Position numbers and translations under genes: made by a program. DNA of 64,000 nucleotides from JACQHM01 sp964535215 (GTDB lineage: Bacteria > Methylomirabilota > Methylomirabilia > Methylomirabilales > JACQHM01), in NCBI GenBank assembly GCA_964535215.1, contig CAZHST010000011.1, forward strand, positions 19,342 through 83,341. Reading direction: 5' to 3'. Shown in pieces: positions 23,941 to 31,534 of this stretch. How positions within the stretch are numbered: the stretch's first letter is position 1; the number at the start of each line of letters is the position of its first letter. The notes below the pieces were generated by a model, which made no database searches, was not told the origin of the DNA, and saw only the letters and a list, made by a program, of their open reading frames with translations.

Positions 23941-25456
23941 GGAGGCGAATCTCCCCCGGTGCCTGGAGAGCGTCCGGGGGGTGGTCGAGGAGATCATCGT
24001 TGTTGATACCGGCTCCACCGACCGGACGGTCGAGATCGCCCAACATTATGGGGCCCGGGTTTATTCCTTCGAGTGGTGCGACGATTTTGCCAAAGCCCGG
24101 AACGAGTCCTTAAAGTACGCCACGGGAGACTGGATCCTCGTGCTGGATGCGGACGAGGCCCTCGATCCCCGAGATCGAAGCCGCCTCCGGAAACTCCTCC
24201 GGGATCGGGAGGCCACAGCCTTCCTTATGAGCATCCACAGCCCGGTGGACGATCGTCCAAGTAGCCGGGCTGTGATCAACACCTTCCCCCGCCTCTTCCG
24301 AAACGGCCTCGGCCTCCGCTTCGAGGGGAGGGTCCACGAGCAGCTCTTCCCGTCCATTGCCAGGGTGGGGGGCCTGGTCAAGGCCTCTCCCCTTCGGATT
24401 CGGCACCGGGGCTACCGGGGGACACCGGCGGATCTTCAAGCGAAGCGGGAGCGGAACCGAAGGCTCCTCGAGCTTCAGCTCACGGAGCATCCTGACGATG
24501 CCCTCGCCCACTTCCACCTGGGGGAGGTCCACGCCCTGGAGGGAAGGTGGGAGGAGGCGATCCCGTGTTACCAAAAGGCGCTGGCCCTTCCCGGCCTTCC
24601 TCCCCCGAACCGGGCGGTGGCCTACCAAAACCTGGCGAACTGCTATTTGTTCAAAGGGGAGAAGGTCCTTGCCCTCGAAGCCTGCCACCGGGCGCTCGAG
24701 GAAGATCCGAGCGCCGCCATCCCCCATTTCTTGAAAGCCCAGGCCCTGGCCAGGATGGGGCGGTATCCAGAGGCCCTCCAGACGGTGGAAACGTATCTGA
24801 AGAAGGCAGGAGAGGGGGCCTGTCGTCCTCTCGATGTGGATCCTAACCCGGTGTTTGTCCTCACCTTTGTGGGGAACTGCTACCTGGCCATGGGGCGGCC
24901 TTCCCAGGCGGAAGGGGCGTACCGGGAAGCGCTCGCCAGGGATCGGACTTTCCCCGAGGCCCTCCTGGGGCTGGGGAAGGCCGCCTTTGCCCAAGAGAAG
25001 TGGCAGGAGGCCTCCGCCTCCCTCCGGGCATTCCTCCAGACTTCCCCCGGCCACCTGGAAGGGATGGAGCTGCTCGCCCAGTGCTCTCTCAAACTGAAAG
25101 CCTATGACGAGGCCTGGGTCCTCTATCGGGAACTGGCCGAGAAGGCCCCGTCCGCCCGGGTCCACTTCGCCCTGGCCTGCCTGGCCGATCACCGGGGGGA
25201 GCCCGAAGCGGTGATCGATTACTGCCGGAAGGCCCTCTGGGAGGATCCGGAGGATCCCCGGATCCATTTTCTCCTGGGGAAAACGCTCTTTAAGCAGAGC
25301 GCCTTCGAGGAGGCGGAGAGGTATCTCCTTCATGCCCGCACGCTTTCCCCTGAGACCCCCGAGATCCTGTACACCCTTGGCTTCCTCTACGCGAAGAAAG
25401 CCGATTATCCTCGAGCAGCGGACTGCTTCCAGAGGATAGGGAAAAAGGGGGAGTGA
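23882..25456 (+). CDS. GT2 glycosyltransferase with TPR repeats
   Basis: A 524-residue protein. The N-terminal GT2 domain has LSLCMIVRNEEANLPRCL, VVDTGSTDRTVEIA, a DXD-like LDADEAL motif and the FEGRVHEQ block typical of SunS-like transferases. About nine TPRs follow from residue 200 to the end (AHFHLGEVHALEGRWEEAI, YTLGFLYAKKADYPRAADC). It directly precedes the first flagellin, so flagellin or another cell-surface protein is the probable substrate, as known for motility-associated transferases. The start lies inside the previous gene's end. Confidence 0.82.
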   Translation: MGKNDGRRPRLSLCMIVRNEEANLPRCLESVRGVVEEIIVVDTGSTDRTVEIAQHYGARVYSFEWCDDFAKARNESLKYATGDWILVLDADEALDPRDRSRLRKLLRDREATAFLMSIHSPVDDRPSSRAVINTFPRLFRNGLGLRFEGRVHEQLFPSIARVGGLVKASPLRIRHRGYRGTPADLQAKRERNRRLLELQLTEHPDDALAHFHLGEVHALEGRWEEAIPCYQKALALPGLPPPNRAVAYQNLANCYLFKGEKVLALEACHRALEEDPSAAIPHFLKAQALARMGRYPEALQTVETYLKKAGEGACRPLDVDPNPVFVLTFVGNCYLAMGRPSQAEGAYREALARDRTFPEALLGLGKAAFAQEKWQEASASLRAFLQTSPGHLEGMELLAQCSLKLKAYDEAWVLYRELAEKAPSARVHFALACLADHRGEPEAVIDYCRKALWEDPEDPRIHFLLGKTLFKQSAFEEAERYLLHARTLSPETPEILYTLGFLYAKKADYPRAADCFQRIGKKGE

Positions 25457-25471
25457 GGGTAGGAAAAAAAT

Positions 25472-25493
25472 GCCGGATTCGGATCCGGCCTTT
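25472..25493. terminator. Bidirectional terminator-like hairpin
   Basis: GCCGGAT-TCGG-ATCCGGC is a perfect 7-bp stem. Downstream on the plus strand is CTTT; on the minus strand the stem is followed by seven Ts (from the plus-strand AAAAAAA). It separates the glycosyltransferase operon from the flagellin promoter. Confidence 0.6.
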
Positions 25494-25496
25494 AGA

Positions 25497-25533
25497 CCTC
25501 AAACCCTTGAGTCTAGGGTCTAGAGTCTGGGCT
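25497..25533. repeat. Short AGTCTAGGGTC repeat
   Basis: TTGAGTCTAGGGTCTAGAGTCTGGG follows AGACCTCAAACCC, which is partly complementary. A small member of the short-period repeat family between the glycosyltransferase gene and the flagellin promoter. Confidence 0.5.
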
Positions 25534-25567
25534 TTATCCTTCAGGAGTTTCCGGCGGTCAGGACGGT

Positions 25568-25583
25568 GGCACGGCTTTTGCTT
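25568..25583 (+). promoter_or_regulatory. Sigma54 promoter of the first flagellin gene
   Basis: TGGCACG-GCTT-TTGCT is a perfect match to the sigma54 (RpoN) consensus. The predicted start site is about 25594, giving a leader of about 30 bases with GGAAGGAGGG as ribosome site before ATG 25624. No activator site was identified. Confidence 0.9.
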
Positions 25584-25623
25584 GTTGAAAGGAGCCAGAA
25601 CCTTTGGAAGGAGGGACCCGCTT

Positions 25624-26463
25624 ATGGCGTTAGCAGATGGCAACCGGATCAACACCAACATCGCGGCGTTGAACGCCCTGAACGCCCTTCTCGCCGCCAA
25701 CCGGCAGTTGAGCGTCCACCAGCTCCGGCTCTCAACCGGCCGACGGATCAACGAGGCGGCCGATGACCCGGCGGGGTTCTCCATCAGCACCCGGCTCGCG
25801 AACCGGGCCCGGGGGTTAACCATCGCGTTAGACAGCATTGGGACCGCGACGAACACCCTCTCGGTGGCCGAGGCCGGACTCCAGAGCATTAACCAGATCC
25901 TGGGGCAGATGCGGGACCTTGTCCTCCAAGCCATGAGTGATACGCTGGGGACGGATGAGCGGACCGCCATTGAGCAGCAGCTCGATGATCTGGCGGCCGA
26001 GATCGACCGGATCGCGTCCCAGACCTCCTTCAACGGAGTGGCCCTGCTGGATGGGACCTTCACCGCGAAGCGGTTCCAGACCGGCGATACCGGCACCGAC
26101 TCGGTCACCTTCAGTATCTCCCAGAACTTCAGCGCCGCCAGCTTGGGGGTCGCCGACACCAATCTGGATGTGAGTACCGCGGCCCTGGCGTCCACCTCGT
26201 TGGGCTCCGTGAATACCGCCATCAGTACGGTGCTGACCCAGATCCAGCAGATCGGCTCTATGGTGCAGCGGCTGCGGAACGTGGAGGATAATCTCACGGC
26301 GGCCATCACCAACACCGAGGCGGCCAAGGCGCGGATTCTGGATGCGGATGTGGCCCGGGAGCAGCTGGAGGCCACCCGGTTCCAGATCCTCCAGCAGTTG
26401 GCCACGGCCCAGCTCGCCCAGGCGAACGTCGCCCCTTCAAGCGTCCTGGCCCTCTTCCGGTAA
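25624..26463 (+). CDS. fliC: Flagellin, copy 1
   Basis: A 279-residue flagellin with conserved D0/D1 ends: GNRINTNIAALNALNALLAA, LSTGRRINEAADDPAGFSIS and TSFNGVALLDG at the N-terminal half, and ILDADVAREQLEATRFQILQ at the C-terminal half. The variable surface domain is very short, so the filament is near-minimal. The nucleotide sequence from ATG through 72 bases past the stop is identical to copy 2. This copy is read from a sigma54 promoter. Confidence 0.97.
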   Translation: MALADGNRINTNIAALNALNALLAANRQLSVHQLRLSTGRRINEAADDPAGFSISTRLANRARGLTIALDSIGTATNTLSVAEAGLQSINQILGQMRDLVLQAMSDTLGTDERTAIEQQLDDLAAEIDRIASQTSFNGVALLDGTFTAKRFQTGDTGTDSVTFSISQNFSAASLGVADTNLDVSTAALASTSLGSVNTAISTVLTQIQQIGSMVQRLRNVEDNLTAAITNTEAAKARILDADVAREQLEATRFQILQQLATAQLAQANVAPSSVLALFR

Positions 26464-26535
26464 CCCCTGAGACCGGAGACCGGAGACCGGAGGCTATGAC
26501 CACACCTGGTCTTCCGTCTCGGGTCTCTCGTCTCC
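25624..26535. repeat. Exact 912-bp direct repeat, copy 1
   Basis: This stretch (flagellin plus 72 bases downstream) is the same as 27247-28158 by direct comparison, with no difference found. Identity begins at the ATG and ends in the GGAGACC hairpin after the stop. The upstream sequences differ. Confidence 0.9.
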
Positions 26536-26545
26536 AGTCTCCGAA
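26466..26545. repeat. Palindromic GGAGACC repeat downstream of flagellin 1
   Basis: GAGACCGGAGACCGGAGACC (26469-26488) faces GGTCTTCCGTCTCGGGTCTC and CGTCTCCAGTCTCC on the other side of a short loop. It could form a long imperfect hairpin in the mRNA. It may stabilise or separate the flagellin message from fliS. Confidence 0.65.
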
Positions 26546-26560
26546 CGAAAGGAGGCAGCC

Positions 26561-26869
26561 ATGAGTCATCTCCAGCTTGAAGCGATTGAGCAGCAACTCC
26601 GCGAAATCAACCCCATGCAGCTGATCCTCCTCCTCTATGAGATCGCCATTGCCGCCTGTGAGGGGGGGGACGGCGAGCAGGCCAGGCGGGCCCTCCTCGA
26701 GTTGATCGGGGCCCTAAATTTCGAGGCCTCCGGGATGGCGCTGAACCTGTTCAGGCTTTACGACTATGCCCTCCGTATGGTGCGCCAAGAGAACTTCGAG
26801 GAGGCGGCTTTCATCCTCAAGGGGCTCAAGGAGGCCTGGGAGCAGGCCCTCGCAGCGGAGACGAACTAG
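26561..26869 (+). CDS. fliS: FliS-type flagellin chaperone, paralogue 1
   Basis: A 102-residue small helical protein matching FliS, which binds flagellin in the cytoplasm. The family signature is NPMQLILLLYEIAIAACEG and YDYALRMVRQENFEEAAFI. AAAGGAGG provides the ribosome site. By eye it is roughly 60-65% identical to the second FliS, much more different than the identical flagellins they follow. Confidence 0.85.
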   Translation: MSHLQLEAIEQQLREINPMQLILLLYEIAIAACEGGDGEQARRALLELIGALNFEASGMALNLFRLYDYALRMVRQENFEEAAFILKGLKEAWEQALAAETN

Positions 26870-26878
26870 GTAAGCACC

Positions 26879-26962
26879 CGAGCCCTCTCCCCTTCCCCCG
26901 GCACCCCTGAGATCCTCCATCACCTCGGCCTTCTCTCCCTGAAAAAAGCCGACTCCCAACCT
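26879..26962 (+). pseudogene. Remnant of a TPR-glycosyltransferase gene end
   Basis: In this frame the sequence reads LSPSPGTPEILHHLGLLSLKK, close to LSPETPEILYTLGFLYAKKAD near the end of the gene that ends at 25456. The similarity covers about 25 codons before it dissolves. It sits in the same place relative to the second flagellin as the intact gene does to the first, so it appears to be a decayed duplicate. Confidence 0.65.
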
Positions 26963-27112
26963 CCCTCCCCCTAGACTCCAGCCTCCAAACCCCAGGCGGG
27001 CAGGGTAGAACCCTGCCCCTCTGTAGAGGAGGGCTTTATGTCTTCCCGGCATCTGGGTCTTTTGTCTGGAAGCTAACGGCTGATGGCTAATCGCTGGCCG
27101 CTCACAAAAGGC

Positions 27113-27139
27113 TAAAGTTTTCGGCCGCTCAGCCGATGG
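27113..27139 (+). promoter_or_regulatory. Sigma28 (FliA) promoter of the second flagellin gene
   Basis: TAAA (27113-27116), 15 bases, then GCCGATGG (27132-27139), matching the sigma28 consensus TAAA-N15-GCCGATAA at 10 of 12 positions. The leader to ATG 27247 would be about 100 bases. Confidence 0.68.
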
Positions 27140-27246
27140 TATCTGCAGAACTCTTTAATGCGGGAGTGGGATCAACCTTCACGGGCAGAGAGGTGTGCCC
27201 GGGAGAAACAGCGGCACCTGGTGCCGCCACAGGGAGGGACCAGCCC

Positions 27247-28086
27247 ATGGCGTTAGCAGATGGCAACCGGATCAACACCAACATCGCGGCGTTGAACGCC
27301 CTGAACGCCCTTCTCGCCGCCAACCGGCAGTTGAGCGTCCACCAGCTCCGGCTCTCAACCGGCCGACGGATCAACGAGGCGGCCGATGACCCGGCGGGGT
27401 TCTCCATCAGCACCCGGCTCGCGAACCGGGCCCGGGGGTTAACCATCGCGTTAGACAGCATTGGGACCGCGACGAACACCCTCTCGGTGGCCGAGGCCGG
27501 ACTCCAGAGCATTAACCAGATCCTGGGGCAGATGCGGGACCTTGTCCTCCAAGCCATGAGTGATACGCTGGGGACGGATGAGCGGACCGCCATTGAGCAG
27601 CAGCTCGATGATCTGGCGGCCGAGATCGACCGGATCGCGTCCCAGACCTCCTTCAACGGAGTGGCCCTGCTGGATGGGACCTTCACCGCGAAGCGGTTCC
27701 AGACCGGCGATACCGGCACCGACTCGGTCACCTTCAGTATCTCCCAGAACTTCAGCGCCGCCAGCTTGGGGGTCGCCGACACCAATCTGGATGTGAGTAC
27801 CGCGGCCCTGGCGTCCACCTCGTTGGGCTCCGTGAATACCGCCATCAGTACGGTGCTGACCCAGATCCAGCAGATCGGCTCTATGGTGCAGCGGCTGCGG
27901 AACGTGGAGGATAATCTCACGGCGGCCATCACCAACACCGAGGCGGCCAAGGCGCGGATTCTGGATGCGGATGTGGCCCGGGAGCAGCTGGAGGCCACCC
28001 GGTTCCAGATCCTCCAGCAGTTGGCCACGGCCCAGCTCGCCCAGGCGAACGTCGCCCCTTCAAGCGTCCTGGCCCTCTTCCGGTAA
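27247..28086 (+). CDS. fliC: Flagellin, copy 2
   Basis: A 279-residue flagellin identical in protein and DNA to copy 1. The ribosome site is CAGGGAGGG. Its upstream region differs from copy 1 and carries a sigma28-like promoter instead of a sigma54 promoter. An identical coding sequence with separate promoters suggests two timing routes for one filament protein. Identity over 912 bases, while the flanking fliS genes have diverged, indicates recent gene conversion or selection to keep copies equal. Confidence 0.97.
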   Translation: MALADGNRINTNIAALNALNALLAANRQLSVHQLRLSTGRRINEAADDPAGFSISTRLANRARGLTIALDSIGTATNTLSVAEAGLQSINQILGQMRDLVLQAMSDTLGTDERTAIEQQLDDLAAEIDRIASQTSFNGVALLDGTFTAKRFQTGDTGTDSVTFSISQNFSAASLGVADTNLDVSTAALASTSLGSVNTAISTVLTQIQQIGSMVQRLRNVEDNLTAAITNTEAAKARILDADVAREQLEATRFQILQQLATAQLAQANVAPSSVLALFR

Positions 28087-28158
28087 CCCCTGAGACCGGA
28101 GACCGGAGACCGGAGGCTATGACCACACCTGGTCTTCCGTCTCGGGTCTCTCGTCTCC
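27247..28158. repeat. Exact 912-bp direct repeat, copy 2
   Basis: Matches 25624-26535 exactly as far as I can compare. The first difference is at 28159 (G, against A at 26536), after which only short matches continue. Confidence 0.9.
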
Positions 28159-28183
28159 GGTCTCCGGAAGGAAGGAGGTGGAT

Positions 28184-28492
28184 GTGATTAACCCCCATGC
28201 GGAATACCTCGGGCAGCAGGTTCTCGGGGCCGGCCCCCTCCAGCTGGTACTCATGCTCTATGAGATCACCATCGCTGCCTGCAGGCGAAAGGACGGCGAG
28301 CAGGCCAGGCGGGCCCTCCTGGAGTTGATCGGGGCCCTGGACTTCGAGGCCTCTGAGATCGCGGTGAACCTGTTCAGCCTCTACGACTATTGCCTCCGCC
28401 GGATCCGGGAGGGGAACTTCGAGGAGGCGGCTTTCATCCTCAAGGAGCTCAAGGAGGCGTGGCAGCGGGCCCAAGAGGTCGGCAACAACTAA
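28184..28492 (+). CDS. fliS: FliS-type flagellin chaperone, paralogue 2
   Basis: A 102-residue FliS paralogue (GPLQLVLMLYEITIAACRR, NFEEAAFILKELKEAW). GTG 28184 is chosen because AAGGAGG ends five bases upstream and this gives the same length as the other FliS; GTG 28178 would overlap the ribosome site. It shares the block DGEQARRALLELIGAL with the first copy, but the N-terminal third has drifted. Confidence 0.83.
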   Translation: MINPHAEYLGQQVLGAGPLQLVLMLYEITIAACRRKDGEQARRALLELIGALDFEASEIAVNLFSLYDYCLRRIREGNFEEAAFILKELKEAWQRAQEVGNN

Positions 28493-28495
28493 ACA

Positions 28496-29947
28496 ATGGC
28501 CACCGTTGACCCGACATCGCTCTTTCGGATTGACATCGAGGGGTTGGTCAAGGCCATGCTGGCCAGGGAGCGGCAGCCTATCACCCGGCTCCAGCAGCAG
28601 AGAAGCAGCCTGGACCTCCGATCGGCCACCCTGAATGATCTCCGAACCACCCTGAACACCCTCCGCTCGAAAGCCCAGGAGCTGCTTCAGATAGGCACCC
28701 TCTCCCCCTTTCAGGCCCGCTCGGTCAGCGTGAGCGATGGAAACCTCGTCTCCGCCTCCGCCGACGGCTCGGCCCTCCCGGGGGTCTATACCCTCTCCAT
28801 CCAGCAGCTCGCCAAGGCCAGCACGATCCTGTCGAATCAGCTCATCAAAGATGGGACCGACGTCGTGACGGTGGAGGGAACGGGGACAAAGACCTTTCGG
28901 GTGAGTGTTGCCGGGGTCAATTACGACGTGACTGTGACCGTCAACCCCGGTGACACCAACAAAACCATTCTCCAGAATATCGCCTCGGCTATCAACGCCT
29001 CCTCAGCCTCCTCCCAGGTTGTGGCCTCGGTCGTGGACGATACAACGACAACGAGTCGTCTGACCCTCACCAGCAAGAGCACCGGCTTGGCCAACAAGAT
29101 CACGCTGGCCGACACAACCGGCACCCTCCTTAACACCATCGGGTTAAACAGCGGGATCCAGGCCTCCGGAACCCAGGGAGGGTACGTCTACGCTGACAAT
29201 GAGCTTGATGCCCTTTTCACCCTGAATGGCGTCCAGATCACCCGAAGCCAGAACACTATCTCCGATGTCCTCCCGGGGGTGACCTTCACGCTGAAGGGCA
29301 CGACCGGGGGCACGCCGGTCAGCCTCACGGTCTCCGCCGACTCTAACCAGATCCGGTCTAAGGTGGAGGCCTTCTTAAACGCCTACAACGCCGCTATCCG
29401 GTTCCTGAAAGAGAGGACGACCGTCACAGTGAACCGGGCCCCGGCTTCTTCCGGTTTGGAGGCGGTTTCCGTTGTCCGGGGAGCCCTGGCCGGGGAGCCA
29501 ACGTTTGTGAACCTCCTTCAGCGGCTCAGGACGGCCATGGGCAACCCGGTCTCCACCGTCCAGCCGGGGAACCCCTCCCGTCTCTCCGAGATCGGGATCA
29601 GCGTGGCCGCCGACGGGACCTTGGGCCTAAGCAACACCGCTGCCTTCGAGAGCGCCTTGGCGGACGATGTGGCGAAGGTGGCCGATCTCTTCGCGACCGG
29701 TGATGGCACAGCCAGCCGGGTGAACGATCTCTTGGCCAGCTTCGTTCAGACAGGAGGGATCCTCGACGGCTCCTTAACAAACGTCAGCTCCAGGGTGAAG
29801 GATGTCAACAATCAGATCGCCTCCCTGGAGGCCCGGCTTACGCTCCGGGAACAGGCCCTCCGCCAAAAGCTCAACGCGTTTCAGCAGGCCCTGGACATTT
29901 TGAACCAGCAACGGTTGTTGCTCCTTAGCGGAACTATGCTACAATGA
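28496..29947 (+). CDS. fliD: Filament cap protein FliD
   Basis: A 483-residue FliD (HAP2). The N terminus has IDIEGLVKAMLARERQPI and the C-terminal coiled coil has EARLTLREQALRQKLNAFQQALDILNQQ. It caps the filament and helps flagellin fold at the tip. It starts 3 bases after fliS 2 with no clear ribosome site, so coupled translation is likely. Confidence 0.93.
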   Translation: MATVDPTSLFRIDIEGLVKAMLARERQPITRLQQQRSSLDLRSATLNDLRTTLNTLRSKAQELLQIGTLSPFQARSVSVSDGNLVSASADGSALPGVYTLSIQQLAKASTILSNQLIKDGTDVVTVEGTGTKTFRVSVAGVNYDVTVTVNPGDTNKTILQNIASAINASSASSQVVASVVDDTTTTSRLTLTSKSTGLANKITLADTTGTLLNTIGLNSGIQASGTQGGYVYADNELDALFTLNGVQITRSQNTISDVLPGVTFTLKGTTGGTPVSLTVSADSNQIRSKVEAFLNAYNAAIRFLKERTTVTVNRAPASSGLEAVSVVRGALAGEPTFVNLLQRLRTAMGNPVSTVQPGNPSRLSEIGISVAADGTLGLSNTAAFESALADDVAKVADLFATGDGTASRVNDLLASFVQTGGILDGSLTNVSSRVKDVNNQIASLEARLTLREQALRQKLNAFQQALDILNQQRLLLLSGTMLQ

Positions 29948-30270
29948 GCCTGACTCACGACCAGGCCTGGGAAACGATCCTCCGCCTCACCCGGGAGATG
30001 ACCGTGGTCATCCAGGAAGGGGATGGGGAACGGCTCTTAACGCTCCTTCAGAAGAGGGGAGAGCTGCTCGGGACGCTCGATCAAGCCGGGAAGGTCCCTG
30101 AAGGGCTCTGGAGGGAGCTCCTTACCCTCGATGAGGCGAACCAGAGAGGGATCGAGGCCCAACGGCAGCGGATCAGTCGGGATCTTCACCGCCTTGCCCA
30201 GGGCCTTCAGATGGTGTCCGCTTATGGAGAGGGGTTCCGCGAGGCTGTCTTCGTTGATCATGCTCTCTAA
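29944..30270 (+). CDS. fliT: FliT-like protein
   Basis: A 108-residue helical protein overlapping fliD by 4 bases (ATGA), the usual place for fliT, the FliD chaperone. It has no clear motif beyond helical heptads (LLTLLQKRGELLGTLDQAG). The call rests on size, predicted helicity and position, so it is tentative. Confidence 0.55.
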   Translation: MSLTHDQAWETILRLTREMTVVIQEGDGERLLTLLQKRGELLGTLDQAGKVPEGLWRELLTLDEANQRGIEAQRQRISRDLHRLAQGLQMVSAYGEGFREAVFVDHAL

Positions 30271-30661
30271 CGGGCCCCCGGCCAGGAAGATCCTGATCGT
30301 GGAGGATGCCCCGGATCTCCTCACGTTCTTTCAGGAGGCCCTGGAGATGGAAGGCTACGAGGTGATCGTCGCCACAAGTGGGGAGGAGGCGCTGGTGAGA
30401 GCGGAGGAGCAGCCGCATCTGATCTTGATGGACATCTTCCTGCCCGGAGAGATCGATGGCCTGGAGGCGACAAGGCGGCTAAAGGCGGACCCCCGGTTTC
30501 GGCGGATCCCGATCATCGGGATGACGGCCGGCCTTGTGAAGGAGGAGGTCATCAGAGGCTTCGACGACTTCCTCTTTAAGCCCATCGAGGTAGATCACCT
30601 GACCGCCGTGGTTGAACAATGGCTGGGAGGCCCGTCGGCCAAGGAGCCCGCTCCGGAGTGA
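30260..30661 (+). CDS. Single-domain receiver
   Basis: A 133-residue receiver: IVEDAPDLL, phospho-acceptor Asp in LILMDIFLPGEIDG, Thr in GMTAG, and Lys in FLFKPIEVD. ATG 30260 is chosen because earlier in-frame starts extend far back into the fliT-like gene in another frame. It has no output domain and may be a CheY-like or phospho-relay protein for the kinases in the region. Confidence 0.75.
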   Translation: MLSNGPPARKILIVEDAPDLLTFFQEALEMEGYEVIVATSGEEALVRAEEQPHLILMDIFLPGEIDGLEATRRLKADPRFRRIPIIGMTAGLVKEEVIRGFDDFLFKPIEVDHLTAVVEQWLGGPSAKEPAPE

Positions 30662-30677
30662 GGAGGGAGATGGCCGG

Positions 30678-31406
30678 CTAAGGATCCAAGGGAACGACCA
30701 CAATGACCTGGGGGAGAACCGGCCACCACAACCAGGGGTACCAGGGCGACGGAGGCGGACAGGGAGGGGCAGATCCGTCGCTGAAGGACCGGGGGAGGCC
30801 GCCTTGATCCCTCCTGGGCCAGAACGCCACCTGCCTGGCCTCCAGCGAGGGGAGGGGTTCGCCCTGGCGCTCCTTCTTCCCGCGCACCTCGCCCACAACG
30901 GTGACCAGGCTCCCCGGCTCCGGGAACCGCTGCCCAACAGATGCCGGGACAAAAACCAGAAAGCGGCCCCAAGATGGCCGATAGGGCAGGGGGCGGTAAT
31001 CCGCCGCAAGGGGTCGCTGGAGGATTTCCAGCGTGTTTCCGTCCTGGCCTGGGGTAACCCGGATCAGCTCCCCGCCGAGGAGGACCACCCGTCCTGTGTA
31101 GCTTTCAGGGTCCTGGAGGAGCTGGGCAAAGGTGACGCCGAGGTCGGCCTGATAGGGGGCGGTGAGAGGCCCCGCCACCGCCGGCGTGAGGCTGAAGGCT
31201 CCGAACAGGAGCCCGGTCAGCCCCCTAATGATGCCCCCTGGTATTTCGCATCGCCGCAGCCTCGAGAAGCCCCAGTCCCTGAGGGTGACCGACCCACTCC
31301 GATCGTCGCTCATAAACCGAAGACCTCCAATGATCTCATAGCGCTGCTTCATCTCCGGCATCGCGAGATAGTCTTGGTACGTGAGCTTCTTCACTTGGAC
31401 AGCCAT
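30678..31406 (-). CDS. Slp-like envelope protein joined to a Uma2-type N terminus
   Basis: A 242-residue frame on the minus strand. The first ~30 residues (MAVQVKKLTYQDYLAMPEMK, then RYEII) resemble the start of Uma2-family nuclease-like proteins. From about Met32 (ATG 31313, with its own GGAGG upstream) there is a signal-peptide-like stretch (GLTGLLFGAFSLTPAVAG), then an Slp-like outer-membrane domain (YTGRVVLLGGELIRV, LEILQRPL, GSLVTVVGEV) and a Trp/Pro-rich tail. Either a chimera or an Slp gene starting at 31313 after a truncated Uma2 gene. It converges on the previous operon with a gap of 16 bases. Confidence 0.6.
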   Translation of the reverse strand: MAVQVKKLTYQDYLAMPEMKQRYEIIGGLRFMSDDRSGSVTLRDWGFSRLRRCEIPGGIIRGLTGLLFGAFSLTPAVAGPLTAPYQADLGVTFAQLLQDPESYTGRVVLLGGELIRVTPGQDGNTLEILQRPLAADYRPLPYRPSWGRFLVFVPASVGQRFPEPGSLVTVVGEVRGKKERQGEPLPSLEARQVAFWPRRDQGGLPRSFSDGSAPPCPPPSPWYPWLWWPVLPQVIVVVPLDP

Positions 31407-31500
31407 GGCATCCCCCAATTCCTCCCATGCTGGATTCTACGTCGGAACTGCCCCGGAAGCAAGAAGGATCAGCCATCCAGAGAGACGGCCCACTTTTCCC

Positions 31501-31530
31501 TTGACACCGCTTACCAAGGAAACCTAAAAA
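31501..31530 (+). promoter_or_regulatory. Sigma70-like promoter before the GAF/PAS kinase
   Basis: TTGACA (31501-31506) is a perfect -35 box, followed after 18 bases by TAAAAA (31525-31530). It lies 81 bases before the kinase ATG and would give a leader of about 75 bases. Confidence 0.55.
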
Positions 31531-31534
31531 TAAG

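Larger units (their letters stand above)
26870..27246. other. Spacer between fliS 1 and flagellin 2
   Basis: A 377-base gap. Besides the gene remnant it holds a GGGCAGGGT-AGA-ACCCTGCCC hairpin (26998-27018; 9-bp stem, no T run), heptamer-type AGCTAACGGCTGATGGCTAA repeats (27071-27090), and the sigma28-like promoter. No convincing gene is present. An in-frame extension of flagellin back to 27136 exists but is ruled out by the family N terminus and the ribosome site. Confidence 0.6.

Noticed and set aside
24110..25333. A long minus-strand frame of about 400 codons opposite the GT2-TPR gene
   Set aside because: It is a mirror of the high-GC codon pattern of the real gene, has no ribosome site and no protein family features.
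25290..26405. A minus-strand frame across the flagellin 1 gene and its twin at 27129-28028
   Set aside because: Both copies are exact because the flagellins are identical; the sequence is Ser/Arg-rich shadow without family features.
26998..27018. Rho-independent terminator after fliS 1
   Set aside because: The 9-bp stem is good but is not followed by a T run; it is more likely one of the dispersed hairpins.
27136..27246. N-terminal extension of flagellin 2
   Set aside because: It begins within the sigma28-like promoter and is not present in copy 1; the family starts at MALADGN.
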